Assembly (NCBI GenBank): GCA_002732845.1
Contig: NVSZ01000002.1
Span: forward strand, 6,560-13,140
Direction of reading: 5' to 3'
Length of the DNA: 6,581 bases
DNA from: Rhodospirillaceae bacterium
GTDB lineage: Bacteria > Pseudomonadota > Alphaproteobacteria > Rhodospirillales > Magnetovibrionaceae
Below the pieces are notes generated by a model. It did not search any database and was not told the origin of the DNA. It was given only the letters and a program-made list of their open reading frames with translations. Below, piece by piece: positions 1-6,356 of this stretch. How positions within the stretch are numbered: the stretch's first letter is position 1; each line of letters opens with the position of its first letter. The position numbers were made by a program, and so were the translations under genes.

Positions 1-1
1 G

Positions 2-754
2 GCGGAAGGTATTGGTCTCGCGCGGACAGAACACATGTTCTTTGATCCGGAACGCATCATCCATATGCGAGAAATGATTTTAGCAGTTAATGCCGCCGCA
101 CGCCGTGTTGCCTTAGGTAAATTTTTGTCTTATCAACATCATGACTTTGAACAGTTGTTCGAAGTTATGGAAGGCTACCCCGTCACCGTGCGTTTGCTGG
201 ACCCACCGTTGCATGAGTTTCTGCCCACCCAATCCCGAGACATTGAAAATGTGGACAAGGCATTGGGTGTCTCTGCCGAAGTTGTCAAACAAAGAGCGGA
301 CGACCTTCATGAAATGAACCCCATGTTGGGCCATCGCGGCTGTCGCTTGGCAATTAGTTATCCAGAAATATATCAAATGCAGGCGCGCGCCCTGTTCGAA
401 GCGGCCTGTGATGTGGTGGCGAAGGAGGGGCACCTGCATCCAGAAATTATGATTCCGCTTGTTGCGGATCGTAAAGAGCTGGCGCGCTTGAAAACACTCA
501 TCAAAGAAACCGCAGAATTGGTGTTTAAAGAGCGAGGGATAAAAGTGACCTACCTTATCGGCAACATGATCGAGTTGCCGTGCGCGGCCTTGCAGGCCGG
601 TGCCATTGCTAAAGAATCAGAATTCTTTAGCAATGGCACCAACGACCTTACCCAGACCACATACGGCATGTCGCGCGATGCTGCTGCAGGATTTTTTGCA
701 GGTTTACCGTGATACAGGTATTCTAGAAAAGATCTCTTTGTCAGCATCGATTAG
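2..754 (+). pseudogene. ppdK: Pyruvate phosphate dikinase, 3' portion, broken and truncated
   Basis: The reading frame is open from the left edge, so the 5' end lies outside the window. PPDK interconverts pyruvate, ATP and phosphate with PEP, AMP and pyrophosphate in the cytoplasm. Seen: the PEP/pyruvate-domain motifs GIGLARTEHMFF (usually GIGLCRTEHMFF), LLDPPLHEFLP, HRGCRLAISYPEIY, MIELPCAAL (usually MIEVPRAAL) and GTNDLTQTTYG. An extra T in the T6 run at 692-697 gives a stop at 710-712. In the next frame the protein continues as LQVYRDTGILEK. A one-base loss near 727-731 then restores the first frame for DLFVSID, and TAG follows at 752-754. Roughly the last 70-80 residues of the family are absent, including the CGEHGGDP region with the catalytic cysteine. 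A sequencing error in the T run could explain one shift but not the missing end. The family call is secure; loss of function is very likely. Confidence 0.9.
599..640. repeat. Perfect 19-bp inverted repeat with 4-nt loop inside ppdK
   Basis: The arms at 599-617 and 622-640 are exact reverse complements around the loop CAGA. They cover the codons for residues GAIAKE and FFSNGT of the PPDK fragment. No T tract follows, so it is not an ordinary terminator. The residues at its edges (Gly where I expect Asp, Asn where I expect Phe) depart from the usual PPDK sequence and are the ones that make the palindrome perfect. Confidence 0.85.
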
Positions 755-912
755 ATCGGCCCAGGCATTCTGCTTTGCCTCACCATTGTCGCTAGGGTAC
801 AATTTTGGTCCAACATTGCGGTGCACCACAAATTCTGTCTGCCCTTCTGTTGGGCATAGCTTTTCACTTTATCGCCCTGTGGGTGTTGATTGGCGTGCAG
901 CTTATTAAGTAA
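755..912 (+). pseudogene. Possible remnant of a YeiH/UPF0324-type membrane protein
   Basis: Directly after the premature stop of the ppdK remnant, one frame reads IGPGILLCLTIVARVQFWSN (755-814). A second frame then reads GAPQILSALLLGIAFHF followed by IALWVLIGVQLIK and a TAA at 910-912. The two hydrophobic stretches overlap in position but lie in different frames, which implies an indel around 815-825. From memory, the order PG-LLL...GAP-(M/V)L-ALLLG-AF-F resembles the N-terminal end of the YeiH/UPF0324 putative sulfate-exporter family, with an internal deletion before the last twelve residues. There is no ATG start or ribosome site. The likeness is short and inferred. It could also be chance hydrophobic sequence or a TTG-started small membrane peptide from 805. 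Confidence 0.35.
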
Positions 913-930
913 TTGGTTTGATTTAAAAAT

Positions 931-935
931 AGGAT
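931..935 (+). promoter_or_regulatory. Ribosome binding site of pyc
   Basis: AGGAT lies 7 nt upstream of the ATG at 943. This supports that start, which also places the biotin-carboxylase motif IANRGEIA at residues 13-20, where the family has it. Confidence 0.6.
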
Positions 936-942
936 TGTCGAG

Positions 943-3900
943 ATGAATACCGCGCCTAAGAAAATTAAAAAAATACTGATTGCCAACCGTGGCGAGATTG
1001 CTATCCGCATTATCCGCGCGGCGAATGAGTTGGGTATTGGCACCGTGGCTATATATGCCGCCGAGGACAAATTATCTCTGCACCGTTTTAAATCGGATGA
1101 AGCCTATCAGGTCGGCGTCAATGACGGCCCGGTCAAAGCCTATCTGAACATCGATGATATTTTGCGCATTGCTCATGATGCGGGGTGTGATGCGGTGCAT
1201 CCGGGCTATGGATTTCTGTCTGAAAACCCGGACTTTGCCGACGCTTGTCGGGACTCTGGCTTAATCTTTATCGGCCCCTCGTCGGACGTTATGCGGGCCT
1301 TGGGCAACAAGGTTTCGGCGCGCATTTTGGCGGAAAAAGCGGGCACCCCGGTGATGCCGGCGAGCGGTGTTTTGCCGGAAAATATGAATGACGTGCGCCG
1401 CATGGCTACTGAGGTTGGTTATCCCGTGATGCTGAAAGCCTCGTGGGGTGGCGGTGGTCGTGGCATGCGCATCATTCGCCGTGAACAAGACTTGGAAACC
1501 GAAGTTGTTGCGGGACGGCGTGAAGCCGAAGCCGCCTTTGGCAATGGCGAAGTCTATTTGGAAAAGCTGGTGGAACGGGCACGTCATGTCGAAGTGCAGA
1601 TTCTCGGCGATCTGCATGGCAACGTGGTGCATCTGTTCGAACGCGATTGCACGGTGCAACGGCGCAACCAGAAAGTCGTGGAACGTGCCCCGGCCTTGTA
1701 TTTGGATGAAGAAGGGCGCGCTGATTTGTGTGAAGCGGCGCTCCGCTTGGCCAGAAGCGTGGGCTATTCAAATGCGGGAACCTTAGAATTCCTGATGGAT
1801 GCCGATAGCGACGAAATATATTTTATCGAAGTCAATCCACGGCTGCAGGTCGAACACACGGTGACCGAAGCGGTAACCGGTATAGACATCGTTAAAGCGC
1901 AAATTCAAATTGCCCAAGGTGGTCGCATCGGTGTGCGCGCAGAAACCGGCGTGCCACCGCAAAGTGAGATCGTTTTGAACGGTCATGCCCTGCAATGCCG
2001 TATCACTTCTGAAGATCCCGAGGCGAATTTTGTTCCCGATTATGGGCGCATCAGTGCTTACCGTGGGGCCACCGGTTTTGGCATTCGCCTTGATGGCGGC
2101 ACCGCCTATTCCGGCGCGGTGATCACGCGCTATTACGACAGCCTGTTGGAAAAAGTCACCGCCTGGGCCCCGTCTTCGGATGAGGTGATTAAGCGTATGG
2201 ATCGGGCGCTCCGGGAATTTCGCATTCGCGGTGTGGCGACCAATTTGGTGTTTGTTGAAAACCTCATCAATCACCCTAAATTTTCCACCGCCGAATACAC
2301 CACGCGGTTTATCGACGAAACGCCGGAACTGTTTCATTTTCCGGCGCGCAGAGATCGCGCCACCCGGTTGTTAAATTTCATCGCCGATGTCACGGTTAAC
2401 GGCAACCCGGAAGTCGCCGGACGGGTCTTGCCGACGCCGCACCCGGCCCCAAAAGTGCCCGCATTCGAGCGACAATCTGAACGTCCCAAAGGCACCCGTG
2501 ATCTTTTGAATGAACTTGGCCCGCAAGCTTTTTCCCAGTGGATGAAGGATCAAACAAAGGCTCTGGTCACCGATACCACCATGCGGGATGGGCATCAATC
2601 GTTGTTGGCGACGCGCATGCGCAGCCACGACATGGTGCAAGTGGCCGATGCCTATTCTCATCTTTTGCCGGATTTGTTTTCGTTGGAATGCTGGGGTGGG
2701 GCAACCTTTGATGTGGCCATGCGGTTTTTGAAAGAATGCCCATGGGAACGCCTTCGAGCGTTGCGTGAACGCATCCCCAATGTGTTGTTTCAAATGTTGT
2801 TGCGCGGTGCCAACGGCGTTGGTTATGCCAACTATCCCGATAACGTGGTACAGCAGTTTGTTCACCGCGCGGCGGACAGCGGCGTCGATGTGTTTCGGGT
2901 ATTTGACAGCCTGAATTGGGTTGAAAACATGCGCGTTGCCATGGATGCGGTTTTGGAAACGGGTCGATTGCTGGAAGGCACGATTTGTTACACCGGCGAT
3001 ATGCTGGACCCAAAACGCCCCAAATATGATCTCGATTATTATATCAAGATGGCACGTGAATTGAAAGACGCGGGCTGTCACATCATCGCCATTAAGGATA
3101 TGGCGGGGGTGCTCAAACCCCAGGCGGCGCGGCTTTTGATTCCGGTGGTCAAACAAGAAACCGGACTGCCGGTGCATCTGCATACGCATGATACATCAGG
3201 GGTGTCTGCGTCGATGGTTTTGGCTGCGGTGGAAAGCGGTGTTGATGCCTTTGACGCGGCGATGGATTCTTTTTCCGGCCTGACGTCGCAACCCAACCTT
3301 GGCTCACTCGTGGAAATTTTGCGCGGCACCGATCGCGACACCGGCTTAGATGGTGGAATGCTGAGAACCTTTTCTGACTATTGGGAAATGGTGCGCAAAC
3401 AATATGCGGGCTTTGAAAGTGATTTACGGTTTGGCGCTTCGGAAGTGTTTCTGCATGAAATGCCCGGCGGGCAGTTTACCAATCTGCGCGAACAGGCGCG
3501 ATCAATGGGTTTGGAAGAACGCTGGCACGAAGTTGCCAAGGCTTACGCCGATGTGAACCAGATGTTTGGCGATATTGTTAAGGTCACGCCGTCTTCCAAG
3601 GTGGTTGGGGATATGGCATTGGCGATGGTTTCGGGGGGGCTAACACCCGAAGATATTCAATCGCCCACCAAGGAGGTATCGTTTCCCGATTCCGTGGTGT
3701 CTTTTTTCCGTGGCGACCTTGGCCAACCCAGCGGCGGGTTTCCCAAGAAATTACAAGCCAAGGTGTTGAAAGGCGAGACGCCGATCACCGTGCGGCCGGG
3801 ATCAATTGCAGCCCCTGTAAACATGGACGAGGCGCGCGGCGAAGTGGAAAAATCCGTTGAACGCAAGGTCACGGATGAAGAGTTTAATTCGTATTTGATG

Positions 3901-4404
3901 TACCCCAAGGTGTTCAAAGATTACGCCGCTTTTCGTCGTCACAACGGTCCGGTTCACACCTTGTCAACGCCGGTCTTTTTTTACGGCATGAAACCGGGCC
4001 AAGAAATTAATGTTGAGCTGGAACGTGGCAAGACACTGGTGATCCGCTGCCAAGCCATCGGCGAGCCCAACGCCGAAGGTGACGTTAAGGTTTTCTTCGA
4101 ACTCAACGGCACGCCCCGGGCTTCGGTTGTGCCCTTGCACAGTTTGGCGGCAACTAAAGTCAAACACCCCAAAGCCGATGCGGACAATCCTAGCCACGTT
4201 GCGGCGCCCATGCCGGGCATGGTATCGTCCATCGCAATTGAGGCTGGGCAAACCGTTAAGGCGGGTGATTTGTTGCTGACGCTGGAAGCCATGAAAATGG
4301 AAACTTCGCTTCATGCGGAGAACGACGGTGTAGTTAAGAAAGTTCACGTCAGCGCAGGAAGCCAAGTCGACGCCAAGGACCTTTTGGTTGAACTGGTGGG
4401 GTAA
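943..4404 (+). CDS. pyc: Pyruvate carboxylase, biotin-dependent, single-chain
   Basis: This enzyme makes oxaloacetate from pyruvate, bicarbonate and ATP in the cytoplasm, refilling the TCA cycle. The 1153 residues match the usual length of the single-chain, tetrameric form. The biotin carboxylase domain (about 9-470) shows IANRGEIA, HPGYGFLSEN (86-95), the ATP-grasp glycine loop KASWGGGGRGMR (165-176) and FIEVNPRLQVEHTVTE (294-309). The carboxyltransferase domain (about 535-830) shows TDTTMRDGHQS (543-553) with metal-ligand D544, ECWGGATFD, the lysine that is carbamylated in the family (K718, in IKDMAGVLKP) and metal-binding H747/H749 in HLHTHD. T882 (KVTPSSK) matches the family's proton-shuttling threonine. 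The C-terminal carrier domain has AMKME with biotinyl K1118, 35 residues from the end. R427, R429 and R472 correspond to residues I recall contacting acetyl-CoA in R. etli, so allosteric activation is likely. No key residue is missing. It is followed closely by bioY, which would supply its cofactor. Confidence 0.98.
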   Translation: MNTAPKKIKKILIANRGEIAIRIIRAANELGIGTVAIYAAEDKLSLHRFKSDEAYQVGVNDGPVKAYLNIDDILRIAHDAGCDAVHPGYGFLSENPDFADACRDSGLIFIGPSSDVMRALGNKVSARILAEKAGTPVMPASGVLPENMNDVRRMATEVGYPVMLKASWGGGGRGMRIIRREQDLETEVVAGRREAEAAFGNGEVYLEKLVERARHVEVQILGDLHGNVVHLFERDCTVQRRNQKVVERAPALYLDEEGRADLCEAALRLARSVGYSNAGTLEFLMDADSDEIYFIEVNPRLQVEHTVTEAVTGIDIVKAQIQIAQGGRIGVRAETGVPPQSEIVLNGHALQCRITSEDPEANFVPDYGRISAYRGATGFGIRLDGGTAYSGAVITRYYDSLLEKVTAWAPSSDEVIKRMDRALREFRIRGVATNLVFVENLINHPKFSTAEYTTRFIDETPELFHFPARRDRATRLLNFIADVTVNGNPEVAGRVLPTPHPAPKVPAFERQSERPKGTRDLLNELGPQAFSQWMKDQTKALVTDTTMRDGHQSLLATRMRSHDMVQVADAYSHLLPDLFSLECWGGATFDVAMRFLKECPWERLRALRERIPNVLFQMLLRGANGVGYANYPDNVVQQFVHRAADSGVDVFRVFDSLNWVENMRVAMDAVLETGRLLEGTICYTGDMLDPKRPKYDLDYYIKMARELKDAGCHIIAIKDMAGVLKPQAARLLIPVVKQETGLPVHLHTHDTSGVSASMVLAAVESGVDAFDAAMDSFSGLTSQPNLGSLVEILRGTDRDTGLDGGMLRTFSDYWEMVRKQYAGFESDLRFGASEVFLHEMPGGQFTNLREQARSMGLEERWHEVAKAYADVNQMFGDIVKVTPSSKVVGDMALAMVSGGLTPEDIQSPTKEVSFPDSVVSFFRGDLGQPSGGFPKKLQAKVLKGETPITVRPGSIAAPVNMDEARGEVEKSVERKVTDEEFNSYLMYPKVFKDYAAFRRHNGPVHTLSTPVFFYGMKPGQEINVELERGKTLVIRCQAIGEPNAEGDVKVFFELNGTPRASVVPLHSLAATKVKHPKADADNPSHVAAPMPGMVSSIAIEAGQTVKAGDLLLTLEAMKMETSLHAENDGVVKKVHVSAGSQVDAKDLLVELVG

Positions 4405-4445
4405 CTTACAAGGCCTCGTCATCGCAGAGTTAAAGATGCAGAATT

Positions 4446-4450
4446 AAGGA
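4446..4450 (+). promoter_or_regulatory. Ribosome binding site deciding the bioY start
   Basis: AAGGA ends only 2 nt before the first ATG (4453) but 8 nt before the second (4459). Normal spacing therefore favours 4459 as the true start. Confidence 0.65.
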
Positions 4451-4458
4451 AAATGAAC

Positions 4459-5058
4459 ATGATACCGATAACGACGACCTCTTCGACCCTCGCGGACGCC
4501 GTGTGGCCGCACGCAGAAGGAAAATCGTGGGCGCGCAACATCATTTTGGCCATTGTTGGTAGTTTGCTCTTAACGCTATCGGCAAAAATCCAGATCCCCT
4601 TTTGGCCCGTTCCCATGACCATGCAGACCTTCGCCGTATTGGTTATCGCCATGGCTTATGGCCCCCGTCTTGGAACTGCGACAATCCTGCTCTACTTGGC
4701 CCAAGGTACCGTTGGCCTGCCGGTTTTTGCGGGAACACCTGAAAAGGGCATCGGCCTTGCCTATATGGCTGGACCGACGGGCGGCTATCTGGTCGGCTTT
4801 CTCACGGCAAGCGTATGTCTCGGCTATTTGAACACTCGAGGATGGGACCGTTCAGTCCTGACCACACTGGTGGCGATGACTTTGGGAACGGCCATTATTT
4901 TTGGTTTCGGGTACGGTTGGCTGACAACCTTGATTGGTGCTGAAAAGGCATGGATTTTAGGTGTTCAGCCTTTCCTTTTAGGGGCAGTACTAAAAATTGC
5001 CCTAGCGGCGGCGGTGCTTCCGACGCTGTGGAAAGTATTGAATCGGGATGCCAATTAA
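4459..5058 (+). CDS. bioY: BioY biotin transporter substrate-binding (S) component
   Basis: BioY is an inner-membrane protein that binds and imports biotin, either alone or with the energy-coupling proteins BioM/BioN or EcfAT. From 4459 it has 199 residues, normal for the family; an ATG at 4453 would add two. About six membrane segments are visible. Family hallmarks are IQIPFWPVPMTMQTFAVL early on, AGPTGGYLVGF (GPTGGY at 105-110 from the 4459 start) in the middle, and VQPFLLGAVLKIALAA near the end. No bioM or bioN is seen nearby, so it may act alone or with distant partners. It lies 54 nt after the biotin enzyme pyc, on the same strand, with no terminator between, so co-transcription is likely. 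I see no convincing BioR- or BirA-type operator in the gap. The family assignment is firm; solo function is unresolved. Confidence 0.95.
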   Translation: MIPITTTSSTLADAVWPHAEGKSWARNIILAIVGSLLLTLSAKIQIPFWPVPMTMQTFAVLVIAMAYGPRLGTATILLYLAQGTVGLPVFAGTPEKGIGLAYMAGPTGGYLVGFLTASVCLGYLNTRGWDRSVLTTLVAMTLGTAIIFGFGYGWLTTLIGAEKAWILGVQPFLLGAVLKIALAAAVLPTLWKVLNRDAN

Positions 5059-5142
5059 AAAGACTTTGTCAGTCCTTAAGGGATAACGCCTGACAGTGCT
5101 ACTTATCGATAGTCATTGCAGGACCTTGCCCAAGCTTGCAAA

Positions 5143-5185
5143 GCTCATAACCTGAAGGTCGTAGGTTCAAATCCTACTCCCGCAA
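5143..5185 (+). tRNA. Initiator tRNA (fMet, CAT anticodon) gene, 3' half only
   Basis: The sequence follows a bacterial tRNA-fMet from the anticodon loop CTCATAA (5144-5150, CAT at 5146-5148) through the variable loop. The T arm has stem GTAGG/CCTAC and loop TTCAAAT (5161-5177). The acceptor strand TCCCGCA plus A ends at 5185. The bases where the 5' anticodon strand should be (5139-5143, CAAAG) do not pair with CCTGA (5151-5155), and no D arm or 5' acceptor strand is recognisable, so this cannot fold as a tRNA. The next three bases are GCA rather than CCA. Most likely it is the displaced 3' end left by a tRNA-targeting integrative element, or a rearrangement scar. Confidence 0.85.
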
Positions 5186-5191
5186 GCAAAT

Positions 5192-5226
5192 AAAAACCCG
5201 CTAACTCAATGAGTTGGCGGGTTTTT
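5192..5226 (+). terminator. Intrinsic terminator after the tRNA fragment
   Basis: The stem AAAAACCCGC-T-AACTCA pairs with TGAGTT-G-GCGGGTTTTT around a minimal loop, giving about 16 pairs plus one T-G wobble, and ends in five Ts. It lies 7 nt after the tRNA 3' end and was presumably the tRNA's own terminator. It would now end any transcript reading through from pyc-bioY. The A/T-flanked stem could also work for the opposite strand. Confidence 0.85.
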
Positions 5227-5305
5227 GTTGTCTGGGGTAACGCCAGCTAAAATGCGCAGGTAAGCACAGGGTAAGCAGACAACTTCCAGCTCCTGCAAGC
5301 TGGGG

Positions 5306-5336
5306 TGGACTTGTCTGAATAAAGTGGACAGCACCT
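5306..5336 (+). repeat. IS left terminal inverted repeat (31 bp)
   Basis: It is identical over all 31 positions to the reverse complement of 6357-6387 and begins with TG as IS3-family ends do. The match stops at both edges (5305/6388 and 5337/6356), so the boundary is sharp. This end lies just after the orfB stop. Confidence 0.95.
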
Positions 5337-5537
5337 CACTCTTTAGGATGCCATATTTTCAGACCTCATTGGGCTGATGTTGCCCAGTGCTGAATGGCGC
5401 CTTCGGGTGTTGTAGAAGTTGTTGCTGTAATTTCTGATCGACGTTTCGGCCAGCAACCTCGTTTCAAACTTTGTCCTCCAGACCAGTTCTGCTTTTAAGG
5501 TTTTGAAGAATGTCTCCACGGGCGCGTTGTCATAACA

Positions 5538-5575
5538 CGCCCTAGCGCGCCATCGGAAACAACGTTTCCAGGGGC
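5538..5575 (+). repeat. 38-bp palindromic repeat, copy 1 (inside orfB)
   Basis: Plus strand CGCCCTAGCGCGCCATCGG followed by AAACAACGTTTCCAGGGGC. The inner hairpin GGAAAC/GTTTCC has loop AAC, and the outer bases GCCC/GGGC can pair. On the minus strand it sits between the Asn and Cys codons of the transposase motif GN-CYDNA. Removing exactly 38 nt restores the frame and the 35-residue D-to-E spacing, which fixes its ends. It differs from copy 2 at two positions. Confidence 0.92.
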
Positions 5576-6025
5576 ATTTCCTTTTCCAGACATTGATATT
5601 TTAATGCCGCATCGTTTCAGTTCCAATTGATATTCAGTTGCACAATATTGGCTGCCACGATCTGAGTGGTGAACGAGGCCTGGTTTTGGGCAACGTAGGA
5701 TTATTACATTCGTAATGCCCGCAATGCCAAGTCCTTTTTCATTCGATAGCTAACGGCCCAACCCATTATTTTTCGAGAATAAAGGTCGATGACAACAGCA
5801 AGGTAAAGCCAACCCTGCCGAGTCTCTATATACGAGATATCAACGGACCATTTTTGATTAGGAGCCGCTGCCACAAAGTCTTGGTTTAGAAAGTTTGGCG
5901 CAAAGCTCATTGTTGGTGTGTGATTAAAATATCGCCTTGATTTCCGCGTTCTAACAGCCTGTATGCCGTTCTCACGCATTAACCGTGGCCGACTTGAAAA
6001 CCTTGTTCTCGCTATTCTTCGATCA

Positions 6026-6063
6026 CGCCCTAGCGCGCCTTCGGAAACATCGTTTCCAGGGGC
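6026..6063 (+). repeat. 38-bp palindromic repeat, copy 2 (inside orfB)
   Basis: Plus strand CGCCCTAGCGCGCCTTCGG followed by AAACATCGTTTCCAGGGGC, with hairpin GGAAAC/GTTTCC and loop ATC. On the minus strand it interrupts orfB between SYGRP and MIEE. Removing it leaves one extra base relative to the expected frame, so a small flanking change accompanied or followed the insertion. Translated through, it creates a false start for the downstream reading frame. Confidence 0.92.
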
Positions 6064-6262
6064 TACCAAGGTCGCCCATATGACCGATGACTACTTTCAA
6101 ATTCACTGCGAATATGCGTCAACAAAACCTTGTCTTCACGCTGGCGAAAACTTATTGGACGGATTTTCCAAGCATAAAACCCAGATCTAGAAACTTTGAA
6201 TAACGAACATAAACGGCTGGCATTGTCGTCGGCCTTCTCCGCATTGATGAATTGGTATCTCA

Positions 6263-6300
6263 TCATTTTTGGCTCGCGAAGAAGGCTGTGGCTTTTTTTA
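6263..6300 (-). pseudogene. IS3-family orfA, last codons only
   Basis: Just upstream of orfB the minus strand reads KKATAFFASQK then TGA (6263-6265), the typical end of an IS3-family OrfA (compare ILKKATAFFARE-K). The seven As at 6293-6299 form a slippery site A-AAA-AAA, and orfB lies in the -1 frame relative to it, as expected for programmed OrfAB fusion. The rest of orfA, normally some 270-300 nt with a helix-turn-helix, is missing and is replaced by repeat copy 3. Confidence 0.75.
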
Positions 6301-6338
6301 CGCCTTAGCGCGCCTTCGGAAATATCATTTCCAGGGGC
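6301..6338 (+). repeat. 38-bp palindromic repeat, copy 3 (at the orfA deletion)
   Basis: Plus strand CGCCTTAGCGCGCCTTCGG followed by AAATATCATTTCCAGGGGC. It has three changes from copy 2. Two of them (C to T and G to A) face each other in the hairpin, giving GGAAAT/ATTTCC; the third (C to T) still allows a T-G wobble in the outer pairing. It lies between the IS end sequence and the last codons of orfA. Confidence 0.92.
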
Positions 6339-6356
6339 AACAATTAATAATCTCGA

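Larger units (their letters stand above)
5343..6266 (-). pseudogene. IS3-family transposase orfB (DDE integrase domain), broken
   Basis: It reads from ATG at 6266 to TAA at 5343-5345; without the two 38-bp inserts it is about 848 nt (about 282 codons), the usual orfB size. In order it shows MRYQFINAEKA, FKVSRSGFYAWK, SSHRSYGRP, then repeat copy 2, MIEE-stop-REQGFQVGH, RLMRENGIQAVRTRKSRRYF, APNQKWSVDISYI, RCPKPGLVHHSDRGSQYC, SMSGKGN, repeat copy 1, CYDNAPVETFFKTLKAELVW and a closing RRRHSALGNISPM. The catalytic triad is present as D (5839-5841), D (5660-5662) and E (5514-5516). Damage: two 38-bp insertions, a TAG inside IEELREQ, a small deletion between GHG and RLMREN, and a one-base loss near 5702. 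It overlaps the orfA stop by 4 nt in the -1 frame, the family's frameshift arrangement. Non-functional. Confidence 0.92.

Noticed and set aside
600..908. 102-codon plus-strand frame as a gene
   Set aside because: It is the shifted frame of the ppdK remnant; only the part around LQVYRDTGILEK carries family sequence.
2371..3189. Long minus-strand frame of 272 codons opposite pyc
   Set aside because: It lies wholly within the conserved carboxyltransferase coding sequence and has no family-like motif, so it is a shadow frame.
4430..4445. BioR-like operator before bioY
   Set aside because: TTAAAGATGC matches only about 7 of 10 positions of the TTATAGATAA-type site and is not palindromic.
5067..5095. 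TGTCAG/CTGACA inverted repeat after bioY as its terminator
   Set aside because: The stem is only 6 bp with a 17-nt loop and no T run; the strong terminator is at 5192-5226.
5059..5185. Group I intron splitting the tRNA-fMet gene
   Set aside because: Only 84 nt separate bioY from the tRNA part, far too little for an intron plus a 5' exon.
5286..5303. CCAGCT/AGCTGG hairpin just before the IS as a functional site
   Set aside because: A 6-bp stem is common by chance, and nothing links it to the IS or the tRNA fragment.
5704..6069. 121-codon minus-strand frame as a separate intact gene
   Set aside because: Its first 15 or so residues are translated from the 38-bp repeat, and the rest is the middle of the IS3 orfB. 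It is a piece of the broken transposase.
5538..6338. CRISPR array
   Set aside because: The three repeats are 450 and 237 nt apart and lie within transposase coding sequence, not at regular spacer intervals.
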